From assembly GCF_011174705.1 (NCBI RefSeq), contig NZ_JAANIJ010000001.1, positions 806,001-870,000 of the forward strand: DNA of 64,000 bases, in the 5' to 3' direction. Below the pieces are notes generated by a model. The model was not told the origin of the DNA. It worked only from the letters and a program-made list of their open reading frames with translations, and ran no database searches. The position numbers were made by a program, and so were the translations under genes. This DNA is from Tessaracoccus coleopterorum (GTDB lineage Bacteria; Actinomycetota; Actinomycetes; Propionibacteriales; Propionibacteriaceae). Every line of letters starts with the position of its first letter. Position 1 is the stretch's first letter. Below, piece by piece: positions 51,423 through 62,040 of this stretch.

Positions 51423-51987
51423 TCAGGAAAGTCCGGCGTGTCGGGCCTGTTCCGGCGTGTCGACATCGGCCGTCACGTCACCTCGCACCGCGACCTCCAA
51501 CAGGTCGAGCCGCGAGAGGACGCGTCGCACCGGCACGTCACGCACGTCGCCGGGCAGGGCGCCCCTGAGCGACCCGAGTCGGTACCGCCCCGCCAGGTAC
51601 TGGGCCAGCCCTCCTCATCGACGGGGACGGTGCCGTCGGGGCCGAAAGGCGCGGCCTTCAGCAGCGCGACCACAGAGAAGGGGTCGGCGAGGTCTCCGGC
51701 CAGCAGGTACACCTCCGAGTCGGCCCCGAGGTCGCCCAGCGCGTCGACGGCGGCGGCGATGCCCGCGACCGGCCCGCCGAACGGTGGATCCTCGAGCACG
51801 AACCGCACCCGGGCGTCCGTGATGCCGTCACGGCCGGGCGAGGCGAACACCACCGCATCGGCGACCGTGAGGAGCGCATCGACGGCGATGGCCGCGAGGC
51901 TCAGCCCTCCCCTACCGAGCGCCAGCTTGTCCCGCCCATCCGGGACGAGCGGCCGCCCCCGAGCAGGATCCCCACGACGCGGGTCAC
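51423..51987 (-). CDS. mobA: Molybdenum cofactor guanylyltransferase (frame-broken)
   Basis: GTG 51987 (VTRVVGILLGGGRSSRMGG) carries the nucleotidyltransferase loop LGGGRSSRMGG.DKL. Then VADAVVFASPGRDG, EDPPFGGPVAGIAAAVDAL and EVYLLAGDLADPFSVVALL (metal Asp in AGDLA), ending DVDTPEQARHAGLS. It attaches GMP to Mo-molybdopterin, giving the MGD form needed by NarG. Frame changes near 51925 and 51610. Starts 5 bp after the moaD stop. Confidence 0.9.
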
Positions 51988-51991
51988 GTGG

Positions 51992-52230
51992 CTATCCCCC
52001 GGCGAACGGAGGCAGCACGTCTACGCCCTCGACGCCGTCGAGCGGCGCATCAAGGTCATCGATGCGCGCCCCGTCCGCGAGCAACGAACTCACCCGCAGC
52101 ACCCGATCGAGACGCTCATTATCGTCGGCGAGGAGCGCGACGAGCTCACGCCCCGTCGGGGCACCGCCCGCAAGTTCCCGCTCGTCGGTGCCCGCGGCCT
52201 CGGCCGCCCCGCGAAGAATCTGATCCTCAT
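51992..52230 (-). CDS. moaD: Molybdopterin synthase sulfur carrier subunit (one frame break)
   Basis: ATG 52230 (MRIRFFAG) and, after one frame change near 52205, AAGTDERELAGGAPTGRELV, RVSSLLADGARIDDLDAPLD and the essential ending VDVLPPFAGG with the C-terminal Gly-Gly that is adenylated and thiocarboxylated. About 80 residues. Encoded between moaA and mobA. Confidence 0.9.
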
Positions 52231-52257
52231 TCCGCTCCCTGGTCGTTCCTGTGCGCC

Positions 52258-53273
52258 TCAGCCGCCGATGGCGCTCATTGTGCGCTCCGGCTGGACGAAG
52301 CCCGCCTCGTTGATGCCGTGCGCCTTCGCCTTGCCGCGGTGCGCGCCCGTCCACGCGTCGACGAGGTCGTCGTCGGTTCCGCCACCCCGCAGGATCGCGC
52401 GCAGGTCGGTCTCCCGCTGGGAGAACAGGCAGGTGCGCACCTGGCCGTCCGACGTGATCCGGGTCCGGTCGCACGCCCCGCAGAACGGGTTTGTCACCGA
52501 CGCGATGACGCCGACCATCCCTCCGGGCTGCGCGCCGTCGGGAGACACGCGCCACAGCTCGGCGGGGCGGCCCCCGCGGCTCATCGAGCGCGGCGAGGTC
52601 GAATCTCTCCCCGAGCGCCGCGAGGATCTCGGCCGCGGTGACCATCCGGCTCCGGTCCCACTCACCACGCGGGCCGAGTGGCATCTGCTCGATGAAGCGC
52701 AGTTCGTAGCCCCGGGCCAGGCAGAACTGAGCGAGCGGGACGATGTCCTGCTCGTTCTCGCCGCGCATGATCACCGAGTTGATCTTCAGTGGTCGCAGGC
52801 CGACCCGGTCGACGGCCTCGATGCTCTTCAGCACGTCGCCCAGCCGGTCGCGACGGGCGAGCCGTGCGTAGCGCACCGGGTCGAGCGAGTCGAGGGAGAT
52901 GTTGACGCGGTCGAGACCGGCCGCCGCGAGGGCGTCAATGCGTTTGTCCAGGCCGAGCGCGTTGGTGGTGAGCGCGAGTTCGGGTCTGCCCGCCGGTCCG
53001 CGCAAGGCGGCGGCGCCGGCCACGATCGACTCGAGCCGGGGGCGGAGCAGCGGCTCTCCCCCGGTGAACCTGATCCGGGTCACGCCGAGCCGCTCGACGG
53101 CTACCCGCACCACGCGCCCCACCTCGTCGTCGCTGAGGACCTCATCGGTCGGGAGCCACGAAAGGCCCTCCGCGGGCATGCAGTAGCTGCAGCGCAGGTT
53201 GCACCGATCGGTCAACGAAACGCGCAGATCGGTGGCGACCCGCCCGAATGTATCAACCAGTTGGGTAAACTGC
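52258..53273 (-). CDS. moaA: GTP 3',8-cyclase (one frame break)
   Basis: ATG 53273 (MQFTQLVDTFGRVATDLRVS). Radical-SAM motif TDRCNLRCSYCMPAEG, then RIRFTGGEPLLRP, ALTTNALGL, VNISLDSLDP and INSVIMRGENEQDI; after one frame change near 52580 the second cluster motif NPFCGACDRTRITSDGQVRT with TCLFS, and the C-terminal Gly-Gly (ERTMSAIGG). It starts molybdenum-cofactor synthesis from GTP. First gene of moaA-moaD-mobA. Confidence 0.96.
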
Positions 53274-53286
53274 ATGGCGTCAACCC

Positions 53287-53312
53287 TACCCCGAGTGACC
53301 TGCCCCGGGGTA
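53287..53312. promoter_or_regulatory. Dyad between moaA and the divergent regulator gene
   Basis: TACCCCG (53287-53293) and CGGGGTA (53306-53312) are exact complements with a 12-nt spacer, in the 73-bp gap between the two divergent starts. It is a candidate operator for the adjacent regulator. Confidence 0.45.
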
Positions 53313-53346
53313 AGCCCTCCGATCGGCCGGTGCCACAATGAACGCT

Positions 53347-53987
53347 ATGAGTACCCCACACGGCTTGGGGCCCACGCGCGCCCGTGTGCTCGCGTATCTC
53401 CAGGCAGCAACCGAGCCCCGGTCGGTCATCGACGTCGCCAACGAGCTGGACCTGCACAAGAACTCGGCGAGGTTCCACCTCGACGCGCTGGTCGAGGCGG
53501 GCTTCGCGGAGCGTGCCATCAATGCGACCGGCTCGCAGGGGCGTCCGCCGCTCGTATTCACGGCGACCAGTTCTGCACCGACCATCGGGAACCTCCACCT
53601 GACCGAGCTGGTGCAGGTGCTGATCTCCTCCTTCATCCAGCCGACCGCCGACTCGATCTCCATCGCCCGGCAGGCGGGCCACAACTGGGGGCGTCCGTCG
53701 CCTCGCAGGAGGACCCGGTGGATCAGGACCTCGGCACGCTCGCGATGCATCTCGGTGAACGCGGCTTCGGGACGAGCCACGAGGATTCCAGCATCACCTT
53801 TACGCGCTGCCCGTTCCGCGGTGCCGTCACCGACGAGCAGTTGCCGCTGGTGTGCGCGATCCACAAGGGCTTCCTCGACGGCTACCTGGACGCCACCGGA
53901 TCCGAGTTGACGACGGAGTCCCTGGAGGTCGGCCCGCGACGCTGCCTCGCCACCTTCACCATGCCGGCCGTCGGGGGACGCGTCTGA
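53347..53987 (+). CDS. Winged-helix regulator with C-terminal Cys-containing sensor-like domain (one frame break)
   Basis: ATG 53347 (MSTPHGLGPTRARVLAYLQA). The N-terminal HTH SVIDVANELDLHKNSARFHL.ALVEAGFAE with a GRPPLVF wing is ArsR/HTH_20-like. After a frame change near 53695 the C-terminal half has FTRCPFRGAVTDEQLPLVCA.IHKGFLDGYL, where Cys-x-Cys spacing and His could bind a metal or Fe-S cluster, as in V4R-like regulators. Divergent from moaA and next to the nar genes, so it is the best candidate local regulator of nitrate respiration or cofactor synthesis; this is inference from position. Confidence 0.7.
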
Positions 53988-54005
53988 CGCCGACCATGCT
54001 CCACA

Positions 54006-55934
<1,929 letters not shown>

Positions 55935-55935
<1 letters not shown>

Positions 55936-57327
55936 TGGGACACGACCTCGCGGTCCACGCGACCCCGATCCCCGGCCTGCTTGTGCTCGATCTTCCGATC
56001 CACGGCGATGCGCGGGGATGGTTCAAGGAGAACTGGCAGCGGGAGAAGATGACCGGGCTCGGCCTGCCCGACTTCGGGCCGGTGCAGCACAACGTCGCCT
56101 TCAACGCCTCCGCGGGAAGCACGCGCGGCATGCACGCGGAGCCGTGGGACAAGTTGGTCTCGCTGGCCGACGGACGCATCTTCGGCGCCTGGGTCGATCT
56201 GCGCCCGGGCCCGGGTTCGGGGTGCCGTTCTTTCTGGAGTTCGGCCCGGAGAAGGCCGTCTACGTCCCCGCGGAGTGGCGAACGGGTATCAGGCCCTGCG
56301 CGACGGGACGCTCTACTCCTATCTCGTCAACCGGCACTGGAGCGCCGCGGCCCGAGACAGCTACACCTATGTCAACGTCGCCGACGAGTCGATCGCGCTG
56401 CCCTGGCCCATCCCGCTGGGCCGGGCCGAGATCTCGGAGGCCGACCGCCTCCACCCCAGGCTGGCCGACGTCACCCCGATGGCGCCCCGCGCGACCGTGG
56501 TGGTCGGCGCAACCGGTCAGCTCGGCAGGGCGTTGATGACCGCGCTGCCCGATGCGACGGGACTGGCCCGTCCCGGCTTCGATCTCAGCGACGACCGCTC
56601 CATCGACGCCGTCGACTGGTCACAGGTCGGCCTCATCATCAACGCCGCCGCCCACACCGACGTCGACGGGCCGAGACACCCGAGGGGCGACGCGACTGCT
56701 GGGCGGTCAACGTGACCGGCCTCGCCCGCCTCGTCGAACGCGCCCGGGAACACGGCATCGCCATGGTGCAGGTGTCATCCGACTATGTCTTCGACGGCAC
56801 GCGGGAGGTCCACCACGAGGATGAACCCTCACCCCGCTGGGCGTGTACGGACAGACGAAGGCCGCCGGCGAGGCGCTGGTGGCGACCCTGCCGCGACACT
56901 GGATCGTGCGCACCAGCTGGGTGATCGGCGAGGGCGGCAACTTCGTGGCCACGATGCAACGCCTCGCCCGGGGAGGGGTGAGCCCCAACGTGGTGGGCGA
57001 CCAGATCGGCAGACTCACCTTCGCGCGTGATCTCGCGGCCGGGATCATCCATCTCGTATCCAACGCCGCCCCGGGAACCTACAATCTGACCAACGACGGG
57101 CTCCCGCAGAGCTGGGCCGACATCGCACGACGGGTCTTCGAACTGTGCGGCCGCCCGCCAGAAGATGTACACGAGGTGACCACCTCGGACTACAACCCGG
57201 GAAGGCTCACCGCCCACGGCCACAGCACAGCCTGCTGGACCTCACCCGGATCAAGGCGACCGGGTTCCTCCCGCCGGATGCGGAGACCCGCCTCGTCGAA
57301 CACATGTTTGAGATCGACCCGACCTGA
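55935..57327 (+). CDS. rmlCD: Fused dTDP-4-dehydrorhamnose 3,5-epimerase / reductase (frame-broken)
   Basis: ATG 55935. Residues ~1-185 are RmlC-like (LPIHGDARGWFKENWQREKM, VQHNVAFNASAGSTRGMHAE, GRIFGAWVDLR, FLEFGPEKAVYVP, GYQALRDGTLYSYLVN). The C-terminal half is RmlD (VVVGATGQLGRALMTALPDA, INAAAHTDVDG, VQVSSDYVFDGTREV, VYGQTKAAGEALV, RTSWVIGEGGNFVATM). Both halves are complete, so one ~465-residue protein should catalyse the last two steps to dTDP-L-rhamnose. The usual RmlC catalytic His is seen in TRGMHAEP. Frame changes near 56220, 56280, 56675, 56835 and 57230. Confidence 0.93.
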
Positions 57328-57378
57328 GCCCTCCGGCGCCGGGTGGATCCGGCGATGCGAGCCAGGGAGGTGGACATC

Positions 57379-58825
57379 TTGAGGACAATCCGCACGATGG
57401 CACCCGCCCTCCTGCTCGTCGTGGTGACCGCAGCGCCCGTGGCACCTCCCTCCGCCTCCGCCGCGGGTCCGGACTGCTCCGACTTCACCGTCTCCCTGGC
57501 GGCGCTGCGGGATCCGGACACGGGGGCGACGCTGCTGACGCAGTTCGGTCGCGAGATCCGCAGCGCGGTCGAGCGCGGGTTCGACGTGGTCGACCCGACG
57601 CGCATGACCGTGTCGTCAGAGGCGGGGCCCGGGAGGCTGGGCGTCTGGCGCCTCTACAGCCCCGGGTCGGGCGACTTCACATGGGCGGCGGAGGGCGCGG
57701 ACCTGCAGGCGGCGGAGGCCATGGGCTACCGGGCACAGTTCCTGCAGTTCTACGCTTCGGCCGGCCCCCTGCCCTGTACCGAGCCCGTGGCGCGCCTCGG
57801 GCTCGGCCCGAGGACCGAACTGGCCGTCGGTGACGCCGAGCGCGACGCACTGCTGGGCGCCGGATGGGACGTGCAGGCCTCCGCCGCCTTTCATATCGGT
57901 ACCGGAGCGGGTCGACCCGCCACCGGCCCGCCGCCGCCCACCTCGGCAGCCAACGAATCCTTCACCGTCGCAGTGATCCCGGACACCCAGCAGGAAACCT
58001 GGAACGACTCCGACACCCGATTCGCAGAACGCTCCGCCTGGCTCGTCAACAACGCAGCCAAGCTGAACCTCAAGTACGTCACCCACGTCGGCGACGTCGT
58101 CGACTGGGGCAACGTCGCACCCGAGCAGTACACCCGCGCCCAGAAGGGCCTCGCGCCCCTCAAGGGCAAGGTCCCCTACTCCCTCACCCTCGGCAACCAC
58201 GACACCGGCGCCGTCTGCCAGGGCGGCTCCGCCTGCCCCGGAATCAGCACCAACGTCGCCGTCCGCGACACCACCGCCTTCAACAAGGCCTTCCCCTGAC
58301 CACCTTCACCAGCACCAAGGGCGCCTACGAAGCAGGCAAGGTCGACAACACCTACAGCACCTTCACCGCCGGCGGCCAGAAGTGGATGGTCCTCAACCTC
58401 GAACTCTGGCCCGCCAGGGCGCCATCGACTGGGCCAAAAAGGTCGTCGCAGCCAACCCCGACCACAACGTGATCGTCTCCACCCACTCCTACCTCAACGG
58501 TGACGGCTCCATCAGCACCAGCAACGGCGGCTACGGCGCCACCTCACCCAAGCACCTCTTCGACACCCTCATCAAGGTCTACCCCAACATCAAGATGGTC
58601 GTCTCCGGCCACGTCGGCAGCGCAGCAACCCGCACCGACACCGGCAACAACGGGAACAAGATCATCAGCATGGTGCAGACCTACCACAGCCGCACCACCA
58701 ACCCCGTGCGCCTCGTGACCATCAACGTCGCCAACGGAACCGTCAAGAACTGGGTCTACGCACCCCGCACCAACGAAACCCTCGTCGCCGAAACCACCAC
58801 CACCGGCTTCGACTTCACCCGCTGA
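57379..58825 (+). CDS. Secreted metallophosphoesterase with N-terminal DUF5648-like domain, protein 1 (frame-broken)
   Basis: TTG 57379 is 8 nt after GGGAGG; signal peptide MRTIRTMAPALLLVVVTAAP. Residues ~30-180 contain GVWRLYSPGSGDFTWAAEGA and QFLQFYASAGPLPC, DUF5648-type repeats often found in surface proteins. The C-terminal ~290 residues are a calcineurin-like phosphoesterase: VAVIPDTQQETW, THVGDVVDWGN, LTLGNHDTG, VSTHSYLNGDG and VVSGHVGS are the metal-binding motifs. Frame changes at 58295 and 58415. The catalytic module is almost identical to that of the gene at 59747. Confidence 0.85.
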
Positions 58826-58831
58826 CCCTCA
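57930..58831 (+). repeat. 902-bp direct repeat, copy A (phosphoesterase module)
   Basis: Near-identical to 60381-61282. Length is the same although copy A has one C more at ~58236 and one C fewer at ~58410; these compensating run-length differences are the main ones I can see. Confidence 0.9.
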
Positions 58832-58931
58832 GGCAACCGGTTCCGCCAACCTCACCCGACGTACTCCACTGTTGGATATATCCTTGTCAGCGACGCCGCC
58901 CATCCGGGCCCGGCCGAGAGAACGGGGTGCC

Positions 58932-59579
58932 ATGGCGGAGTTCCGGGCAGGACAACTCGTGGGGCTCCTCCTGCGGTACTGGTGGATGCTGGTGCTCGGA
59001 GTGGGCCTCGGACTCGGGCTTGCCGCGATCGCGCTCAACTACACCGCGCCCACCTACACGGCCACGGCCACCCAACTGGTCAAAGGGATTCCCGGCCGGA
59101 CCAGCGGAGCCAACTACATCGCCGCGCAGTATGCGGTGGCAAGGGCGAAGTCCTACCCCGCCCTCATCTACAGCACGCCGGTCCTCGAGGGGGTACGGGG
59201 AGACCTCGGTGAGGAGTTCACCGACACCCGGCTGCGCGCGCAACTGCACGCCGGCAACCCGACCGACACCCCGCTCATCAACATCACGGCTGAGGGCGGC
59301 ACCCCGGAGGAGGCCAAGCAGTTGGCCGATTCCGCCGCGCTCCACCTGGCCGCCTTCATCAGCACCATCGAGACAATCGGAGGCGAGTCCCCCGTGGTCG
59401 TCTCCACCGCAGTGGACGCCGAACTCCCGAGTTCGCCATCCTCACCGAAGCCGACCCTCTTCTACGGGATGGGTGCGGCGGTGGGCCTCGCGATCGGTCT
59501 TCTGGCGGCCCTCGCCTGGCACACCGTGGGCTCACGGGTGGCCGCACGACGCGCCCGTTCTCAGGCTTCTCCCAGCTAG
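58932..59579 (+). CDS. Wzz/YveK-type polysaccharide chain-length protein
   Basis: ATG 58932 (MAEFRAGQLVGLLLRYWWML); an alternative start at 58872 adds 20 residues. It has one helix near the start (WWMLVLGVGLGLGLAAIALN), an extracytoplasmic domain starting PTYTATATQLVKGIPG, containing NPTDTPLINITAEGGTPEEA, and a final helix (MGAAVGLAIGLLAALAW). It lacks the tyrosine-kinase domain and resembles the membrane adaptor that sets chain length of exopolysaccharide. Intact. Confidence 0.85.
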   Translation: MAEFRAGQLVGLLLRYWWMLVLGVGLGLGLAAIALNYTAPTYTATATQLVKGIPGRTSGANYIAAQYAVARAKSYPALIYSTPVLEGVRGDLGEEFTDTRLRAQLHAGNPTDTPLINITAEGGTPEEAKQLADSAALHLAAFISTIETIGGESPVVVSTAVDAELPSSPSSPKPTLFYGMGAAVGLAIGLLAALAWHTVGSRVAARRARSQASPS

Positions 59580-59608
59580 GCTCCCTCGCTCAGTGGCGAT
59601 GCTCACAT

Positions 59609-60282
59609 CATCCTGAACGCTTCCTGAAATTGCTTCAGGTTCCTCTCATGTTTTAAGGTATGTGTGTCATCCACAACAGGCCCACCGGTTCGCCGGGGCC
59701 GAGGGCCCCGGGGGGCGGCCCGGAACCATCAGGAGAGCTTTCAGCAGTGCGTACCTTCATGCGGGCGAGCCTCGGCGTAGCCGTGACCATCCCCCTCCTG
59801 TTGACCATGGCGCCGGTGGCAAACGCCGCCGACCCGGTCGACACAATGACCAACCCGATCTTCCAGGTGGTCAACCCCAAGACCGACATCAGCATCGTGA
59901 CCCCTGGGCCAGCGAAGTGTCGTCGTCATCCAAGTACGGTTACACCTCCGACATGGGCATCCTGTTCAAGGCGTCGACGTCACCGAAGACCGGCCTCACC
60001 GCGGTCCACCGCCTCTACAAGTCGTCCTCGGCCGACTTCAACGACGTGCTCGTGGGCACCACGGCCTACAAGTCGGCCGTCGCCAACGGCTACACCGACC
60101 AGGGCGTCCGGTTCTACGCCCTGGCGAGCGCCCAGAGCGGCCGCACCCAGCCGGTCTACACCTACACCAAGTCGGGCAAGCACCGCCTCGCCACCGCAGC
60201 CACCTCCGGGTCGCTGACCGGCTGGACCCGCGAAGCCGTCGCCTTCCACGTCCCGATCAGCGGCGCCACGACGCCCACCCCG
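59609..60282 (+). repeat. 674-bp direct repeat, copy 1 (promoter, leader, secretion signal, DUF5648-like module)
   Basis: Near-identical to 61366-62040 except for C-run lengths and one fully diverged 54-bp patch (59911-59964 against 61669-61722). Confidence 0.9.
59612..59639. promoter_or_regulatory. CCTGAA repeat array in the shared promoter (copy 1; second copy 61369-61396)
   Basis: CCTGAA occurs twice 11 nt apart, and CCTGAA-N5-TTCAGG forms a dyad (59623-59639). The 11-nt direct-repeat spacing is typical of OmpR/PhoB-type response regulators. The following TCTCATGTTTTAAGGT is a possible promoter core. Confidence 0.45.
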
Positions 60283-61276
60283 AAGCCGACGCCCACGCCC
60301 ACGCCCAAGCCGACGCCCACGCCCACGCCCACGCCCAAGCCGACGCCCACGCCCACGCCCACGCCCAAGCCGACGCCGACGCCGCCGCCCACCTCGGCAG
60401 CCAACGAATCCTTCACCGTCGCAGTGATCCCGGACACCCAGCAGGAAACCTGGAACGACTCCGACACCCGATTCGCAGAACGCTCCGCCTGGCTCGTCAA
60501 CAACGCAGCCAAGCTGAACCTCAAGTACGTCACCCACGTCGGCGACGTCGTCGACTGGGGCAACGTCGCACCCGAGCAGTACACCCGCGCCCAGAAGGGC
60601 CTCGCGCCCCTCAAGGGCAAGGTCCCCTACTCCCTCACCCTCGGCAACCACGACACCGGCGCCGTCTGCCAGGGCGGCTCCGCCTGCCCGGAATCAGCAC
60701 CAACGTCGCCGTCCGCGACACCACCGCCTTCAACAAGGCCTTCCCCTGACCACCTTCACCAGCACCAAGGGCGCCTACGAAGCAGGCAAGGTCGACAACA
60801 CCTACAGCACCTTCACCGCCGGCGGCCAGAAGTGGATGGTCCTCAACCTCGAACTCTGGCCCCGCCAGGGCGCCATCGACTGGGCCAAAAAGGTCGTCGC
60901 AGCCAACCCCGACCACAACGTGATCGTCTCCACCCACTCCTACCTCAACGGTGACGGCTCCATCAGCACCAGCAACGGCGGCTACGGCGCCACCTCACCC
61001 AAGCACCTCTTCGACACCCTCATCAAGGTCTACCCCAACATCAAGATGGTCGTCTCCGGCCACGTCGGCAGCGCAGCAACCCGCACCGACACCGGCAACA
61101 ACGGGAACAAGATCATCAGCATGGTGCAGACCTACCACAGCCGCACCACCAACCCCGTGCGCCTCGTGACCATCAACGTCGCCAACGGAACCGTCAAGAA
61201 CTGGGTCTACGCACCCCGCACCAACGAAACCCTCGTCGCCGAAACCACCACCACCGGCTTCGACTTCACCCGCTGA
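59747..61276 (+). CDS. Secreted metallophosphoesterase with DUF5648-like domain and PT-rich linker, protein 2 (frame-broken)
   Basis: GTG 59747 (MRTFMRASLGVAVTIPLLLT, then MAPVANA). After one frame change near 59905 comes the DUF5648-like module (FKASTSPKTGLTAVHRLYKS, SADFNDVLVGTTAYKSAVAN, YTDQGVRFYALASAQSG), then a long TPTPTPKP linker, then the same phosphoesterase module as protein 1 (VAVIPDTQQETW, GDVVDWGN, GNHDTG, STHSYLNGDG, SGHVGS). Frame changes at 60690 and 60748. The 5' half equals gene 3, the 3' half equals gene 1, so it is a natural chimera. Ends with a strong terminator. Confidence 0.85.
60277..60386 (+). repeat. Coding microsatellite for a TP/KP linker
   Basis: Hexamers CCCACG and CCGACG with interspersed AAGCCG encode alternating TPTPKP units. 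Such linkers are flexible and often O-glycosylated. The number of repeats is prone to change. Confidence 0.85.
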
Positions 61277-61282
61277 CCCTCA
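60381..61282 (+). repeat. 902-bp direct repeat, copy B (phosphoesterase module)
   Basis: Partner of 57930-58831. Both copies share the same frame break in TTCCCCTGACC (58293 and 60746), either inherited or a systematic run-length error. Confidence 0.9.
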
Positions 61283-61294
61283 AAGCGCCAGCTG

Positions 61295-61329
61295 CCGCGC
61301 CCGGTCCATTCGGACCGGGCGCGGTTTTT
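61295..61329 (+). terminator. Rho-independent terminator after protein 2
   Basis: CCGCGCCCGGTCC and GGACCGGGCGCGG form a perfect 13-bp stem with loop ATTC, followed by TTTTTC. Confidence 0.93.
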
Positions 61330-61365
61330 CCGTTCCACGGAGCGCTCGTTGCGCCTGCGCAATCA

Positions 61366-62040
61366 CATCCTGAACGCTTCCTGAAATTGCTTCAGGTTCC
61401 TCTCATGTTTTAAGGTATGTGTGTCATCCACAACAGGCCCACCGGTTCGCCCGGGGCCGAGGGCCCCCGGGGGGCGGCCCGGAACCATCAGGAGAGCTTT
61501 CAGCAGTGCGTACCTTCATGCGGGCGAGCCTCGGCGTAGCCGTGACCATCCCCTCCTGTTGACCATGGCGCCGGTGGCAAACGCCGCCGACCCGGTCGAC
61601 ACAATGACCAACCCGATCTTCCAGGTGGTCAACCCCAAGACCGACATCAGCATCGTGACCCCTGGGCCGATGAGGCCTCCTCGGCCTCGCAGTACGGCTA
61701 CACGACCAATCTCGGCACCGTTTTCAAGGCGTCGACGTCACCGAAGACCGGCCTCACCGCGGTGCACCGCCTCTACAAGTCGTCCTCGGCCGACTTCAAC
61801 GACGTGCTCGTGGGCACCACGGCCTACAAGTCGGCCGTCGCCAACGGCTACACCGACCAGGGCGTCCGGTTCTACGCCCTGGCGAGCGCCCAGAGCGGCC
61901 GCACCCAGCCGGTCTACACCTACACCAAGTCGGGCAAGCACCGCCTCGCCACCGCAGCCACCTCCGGGTCGCTGACCGGCTGGACCCGCGAAGCCGTCGC
62001 CTTCCACGTCCCGATCAGCGGTGCCACGACGCCCACCCCG
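61366..62040 (+). repeat. 675-bp direct repeat, copy 2 (promoter, leader, secretion signal, DUF5648-like module)
   Basis: Partner of 59609-60282. It ends exactly where the proline-rich linkers of the two proteins diverge. Confidence 0.9.

Noticed and set aside
58290..58300. Programmed frameshift in the phosphoesterase genes (same break in both copies)
   Set aside because: Frame breaks of the same kind occur in dozens of unrelated genes here, and the site lacks a heptamer and stimulatory structure; a shared run-length error is simpler.
60277..60386. CRISPR-like or tandem non-coding array
   Set aside because: The hexamers keep one reading frame (TP/KP codons) between two protein domains and there are no spacers.
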